This document shows positions 62,401-64,000 of a stretch of 64,000 nucleotides of DNA, in pieces. Numbering within the stretch: position 1 is the first letter of the stretch; each line of letters begins with the position of its first letter. The position numbers were made by a program, and so were the translations under genes. The stretch covers positions 34,789 to 98,788 of the forward strand of contig CAZXPW010000011.1 in assembly GCA_964643355.1 (NCBI GenBank), in the 5' to 3' direction. The notes under the pieces are model-generated. The model saw nothing but the letters and a program-made list of their open reading frames with translations, searched no databases and had not been told where the DNA came from. Origin of the DNA: FEN-1350 sp964643355 (GTDB lineage: Bacteria; Planctomycetota; Phycisphaerae; Sedimentisphaerales; Anaerohalosphaeraceae).

Positions 62401-64000
62401 GAACGATGGAACGCCGATATGCACGCCCATTATCTCGGCGGGGACAGGGACGATTATGAATCGATCAACGGGAATCTCAATGTCGGGGGTTGGTCCCTCG
62501 GCGTGCCCTATGATGGAGACGGTTCGACATGGGAAAAGGTCAAGACCTTGCGAAATAGTTTCGAGGCCGTCAAGCCGTTTCTGGATGTTCAGGGCTATGT
62601 GGACTATATGCTGATGTATATGTTCGGCATGCCGGAAGATGAATATCGATGTGTCGGGCCCAGGGAACCGGGAACGGGATTTAAATTTTATCTCAATGAC
62701 GCCGACGGGTATCTTTATTCTCCGGATGATTGTGAGGTCTTTGGCGCCGATAACAAGACCGTCATGAATCCGAGTACGCGCCGCGCCAATGGTGACGGAC
62801 CCGGCGGCTTGTTCGGTGCTCTGTTTGCCGAGGGAAATCCGGATTACAGGATGTTTTTGGCCGACCGTATTCATCGGCATTATTTCAATAACGGCGCGAT
62901 GACACCCGCCCGGAATATCGATCGATTGATGCAACGCTGCAATCAGATCGAACGCGCCTATATCGCCGAATCGGCTCGTTGGTGGGGATACGGTTGGGCG
63001 GCCCGAACGCCCCTGCCCGACGCAAGAAATACCTCTCGGAAATCCTGGGCCGAAGCCAGGGATGCTTGTATCACGAAAGTGCTGTCGACTCGAACCGACA
63101 CCATGATCAGATACTTTACGGCCGCCGGTTTATATCCTCAGATCCAGGCGCCGGTGTTCAATATCAAAGGTCAGTATCAGCATGGAGGTACAATTGCCTC
63201 GGGTACCCCCCTGACAATAATCAATCCCAATCCCTCAACAACGAGCATCGAACTGGTTCCTGAGGGTGCCCCAGTTTATGCGTTTGTCCCATCGGATAAT
63301 ACGCTGGGGACGAAATGGACGGCCAAATCCTATTTCGGGGGAAATGAATGGACGGATGGGTCCACCGGAACCGGAGTCGGATACGATACGCGAACCGATT
63401 ACCGCGATCTGATTCGTACCGATCTGAAAGAAAAACTCTATAATCTGCAAACCTCGGTTTATTGTCGGGTTCCGTTTACCGTTGTCAACCCTTCTGACAT
63501 CATCAACCTGAAGCTGCAGATCAAATATGATGATGGATTTATCGCCTATCTGAACGGATTAAAAGTCTGTCAAAGCTCCAATATAACCAGTTCAGTTCCC
63601 CCCGGTGCCTCCGCGGACAATCACACGGCTACCTTCTTTGAAGAGTTTGACATTTCAAGTTTTTCATCCATCTTGACAGAAGGAACCAATATTCTGGCCG
63701 TTCATGGAATTAACACTTCGAAAAGCAGTGGAGATTTATTGATTCTGCCAAAACTCGTCGCAGGAATCCCATCTGTTCAAACAACTGACATTCGGTATAC
63801 AATCGATGGATCGGATCCTCGATTGCCAGGAGGAGCGTGGAACCCGAATGCACCGAGATATACCGTACCTGTTGTGCTGAACAAAAGTGTTTATGTCCGG
63901 GCACGGGTCTTGAATCCGCCAAACGAGTGGTCGGCGTTGAATGAAGCGGTCTTTGCGGTCGGTCCGGTCCAGGAGAGCGTGCGGATTACCGAGCTGATGT
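59446..64000 (+). CDS. Secreted CotH-family protein with N-terminal dockerin-like pair, lamin-tail and F-type-lectin domains (partial)
   Basis: Open to the window edge; at least 1518 residues. After a signal peptide (about 1-27) comes a duplicated dockerin-like pair at 31-80 (GDLNKDCTVNMEDYAILARY and GINLNDLQVLANHWL). A lamin-tail domain follows (about 84-210: VISEVLVSNHDSLLDEDGD, IEIYNPTRAEIVLDGWYLTD). Two lectin domains lie at about 265-420 and 425-575; signatures are H305 with RNNCCPER and H460 with RDDCCQNR. A YDDGFIAYLNG domain occurs once near residue 625 and again near 1365. A chitobiase-like segment (TIVFTTNGSEPTLTNGT) leads to the CotH kinase-like part (about 860-1190: YFDKKNFRLYFKSEFG, FVHLYWNGNYWGIYHLRERW, YSPDDCEVFGADN). 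CotH proteins can phosphorylate proteins; activity here is unproven. The C-terminus is missing. Confidence 0.8.
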   Translation, partial: MNAGWMSRICISGVVAVILSGSGIRGACPEGDLNKDCTVNMEDYAILARYWMELDGPGDIDGTEGINLNDLQVLANHWLIRENHAVISEVLVSNHDSLLDEDGDSSDWIEIYNPTRAEIVLDGWYLTDEKDNLKKWKLPFIRLQAGEFQTVFASGKDRRIPGGNLHTNFNLSGGDEYLALVKDDGRTVIDSYDLDRYEQRTDVSFGITQKSQSYPLVSRGSPCKVLVPSAADDIRIGSSWTGASEPFGDPDWQNGSLGVGYGMVIGPISTFNENVALGKPAIQSSEWGGFPASYATDDNLGNFSHTATGDFAPWWELDLQGSYFINRIVLHNRNNCCPERLYNIIVEIFDRDGKLEYLSPILNETPEGGTPVDPGEFLTVDLSGLPTGGVTGQRVRVSKTPISSGGAREYLTLAEVQVFVTRTETTYPNIALGKPATQSSEWDGYPASFGTDGILSNFTHTATGDLAPWWKLDLQDSFFINRIVLHNRDDCCQNRLYNIVVEIFDDGGKLVFMSPVLNETDEGSTPLNPGEFITVDLRTLPDGGLIGRRIHVSKGVINSGGQQEYLSLGEVQVFGAKTYRDSIGSNIETDMKGLNSSCYIRVSFDSDDSENYDKVVLRIKYDDGFIAYLNGTRFASSNTSAGSPGYHAQADSVHSGLDYEEFSVPLSLLRKGRNLLAIHGLNREANDTNFLILPEMVAYRVGLSGTGYFIHPTPGALNGPSVAGFVADTHFDMDRGLYDAPFDVHITTDTPNSTIVFTTNGSEPTLTNGTQISASDGQSSPLATIRVARTTVLRAKAFKEGYEPSDTDTQTYIFLDDVIASAKMNSSITQDPRYAPNIKAGLRDLWTISLVSDQIVNDSNPVKSSVELIRPDGVKGFQEDVGVRYFGGAYTYFDKKNFRLYFKSEFGSPHLRYPLFSDHERGIPAVDVFDQLELRSGSHDMSLRGFMMSNTFTDDTLLDMGNLNPHGQFVHLYWNGNYWGIYHLRERWNADMHAHYLGGDRDDYESINGNLNVGGWSLGVPYDGDGSTWEKVKTLRNSFEAVKPFLDVQGYVDYMLMYMFGMPEDEYRCVGPREPGTGFKFYLNDADGYLYSPDDCEVFGADNKTVMNPSTRRANGDGPGGLFGALFAEGNPDYRMFLADRIHRHYFNNGAMTPARNIDRLMQRCNQIERAYIAESARWWGYGWAARTPLPDARNTSRKSWAEARDACITKVLSTRTDTMIRYFTAAGLYPQIQAPVFNIKGQYQHGGTIASGTPLTIINPNPSTTSIELVPEGAPVYAFVPSDNTLGTKWTAKSYFGGNEWTDGSTGTGVGYDTRTDYRDLIRTDLKEKLYNLQTSVYCRVPFTVVNPSDIINLKLQIKYDDGFIAYLNGLKVCQSSNITSSVPPGASADNHTATFFEEFDISSFSSILTEGTNILAVHGINTSKSSGDLLILPKLVAGIPSVQTTDIRYTIDGSDPRLPGGAWNPNAPRYTVPVVLNKSVYVRARVLNPPNEWSALNEAVFAVGPVQESVRITELM

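Noticed and set aside
1..64000. CRISPR array, insertion sequence, prophage or integrase
   Set aside because: No regularly spaced repeats, transposase, integrase or phage gene was found; gene order and codon use look like ordinary chromosome.

Overview
The window looks like chromosomal DNA of an anaerobic or facultatively anaerobic planctomycete, probably of the Phycisphaerae/Sedimentisphaerales type. This is inferred from gene content, not from a marker gene. The signs are large secreted LamG, discoidin and Ig-like proteins that end in a dockerin-like segment (GDLNGDC followed by a Trp-rich turn), a stand-alone type II pseudopilin with an H-X9-DG-like tail, a Tat-exported Gfo/Idh/MocA oxidoreductase beside a DUF1080 protein, and an [FeFe]-hydrogenase operon under Rex. 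No rRNA, complete tRNA, insertion sequence, phage gene or CRISPR array was found.

Layout. 58-1979: ECF sigma factor, likely membrane anti-sigma partner and an exported coiled-coil protein. 2047-5279: mannose-6-phosphate isomerase, alkaline phosphatase and DAHP synthase. 5454-12987 (minus strand): rex, sensor kinase, [2Fe-2S] protein, HydB, HydA, HydC and receiver protein, with a near-consensus promoter, a Rex-box-like operator and a strong terminator. 13304-16233: secreted LamG/beta-propeller protein with its own consensus promoter and terminator. 16283-19997: purL-purQ, with PurL carrying fused PurS-like domains. 20162-26992 (minus): iorA-iorB-paaK plus a TRAP transporter (dctP-dctQ-dctM), an operon for aryl-keto acid or aryl acid metabolism. 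27119-35569 (plus): gpmI, mutL, a HAF-repeat protein, a membrane protein and a CapD/FlaA1-type sugar dehydratase with an unusual insertion. 35578-41852 (minus): tatC, serS and a five-gene type II ketosynthase operon (DH, ACP, DH, KS-beta, KS-alpha). 42035-44358: DUF1080 and Gfo/Idh/MocA. 44571-51664: two convergent operons for membrane lipid modification (two cyclopropane-synthase-family methyltransferases, DUF1295, DUF1365, DUF2177, DUF2878, an FAD oxidoreductase and a fatty acid desaturase). 52426-64000 (plus): XylR-type regulator, pseudopilin and three secreted lectin-type proteins, the last a CotH-family protein cut off by the window edge.

The most interesting signals are these. (1) A 21-bp-phased direct repeat abuts a good promoter just downstream of the XylR-type regulator, the classical geometry of an AraC-family activator site, and leads into the lectin locus. 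(2) Five F-type-lectin (fucolectin) signatures with identical spacing occur in three adjacent secreted proteins. (3) The hydrogenase HydA has Ser at the position of an H-cluster cysteine ligand and an extra Cys in the second H-cluster motif. (4) An active ketosynthase is paired with one that has lost all three catalytic residues, a KS/chain-length-factor pair outside a classical polyketide cluster.
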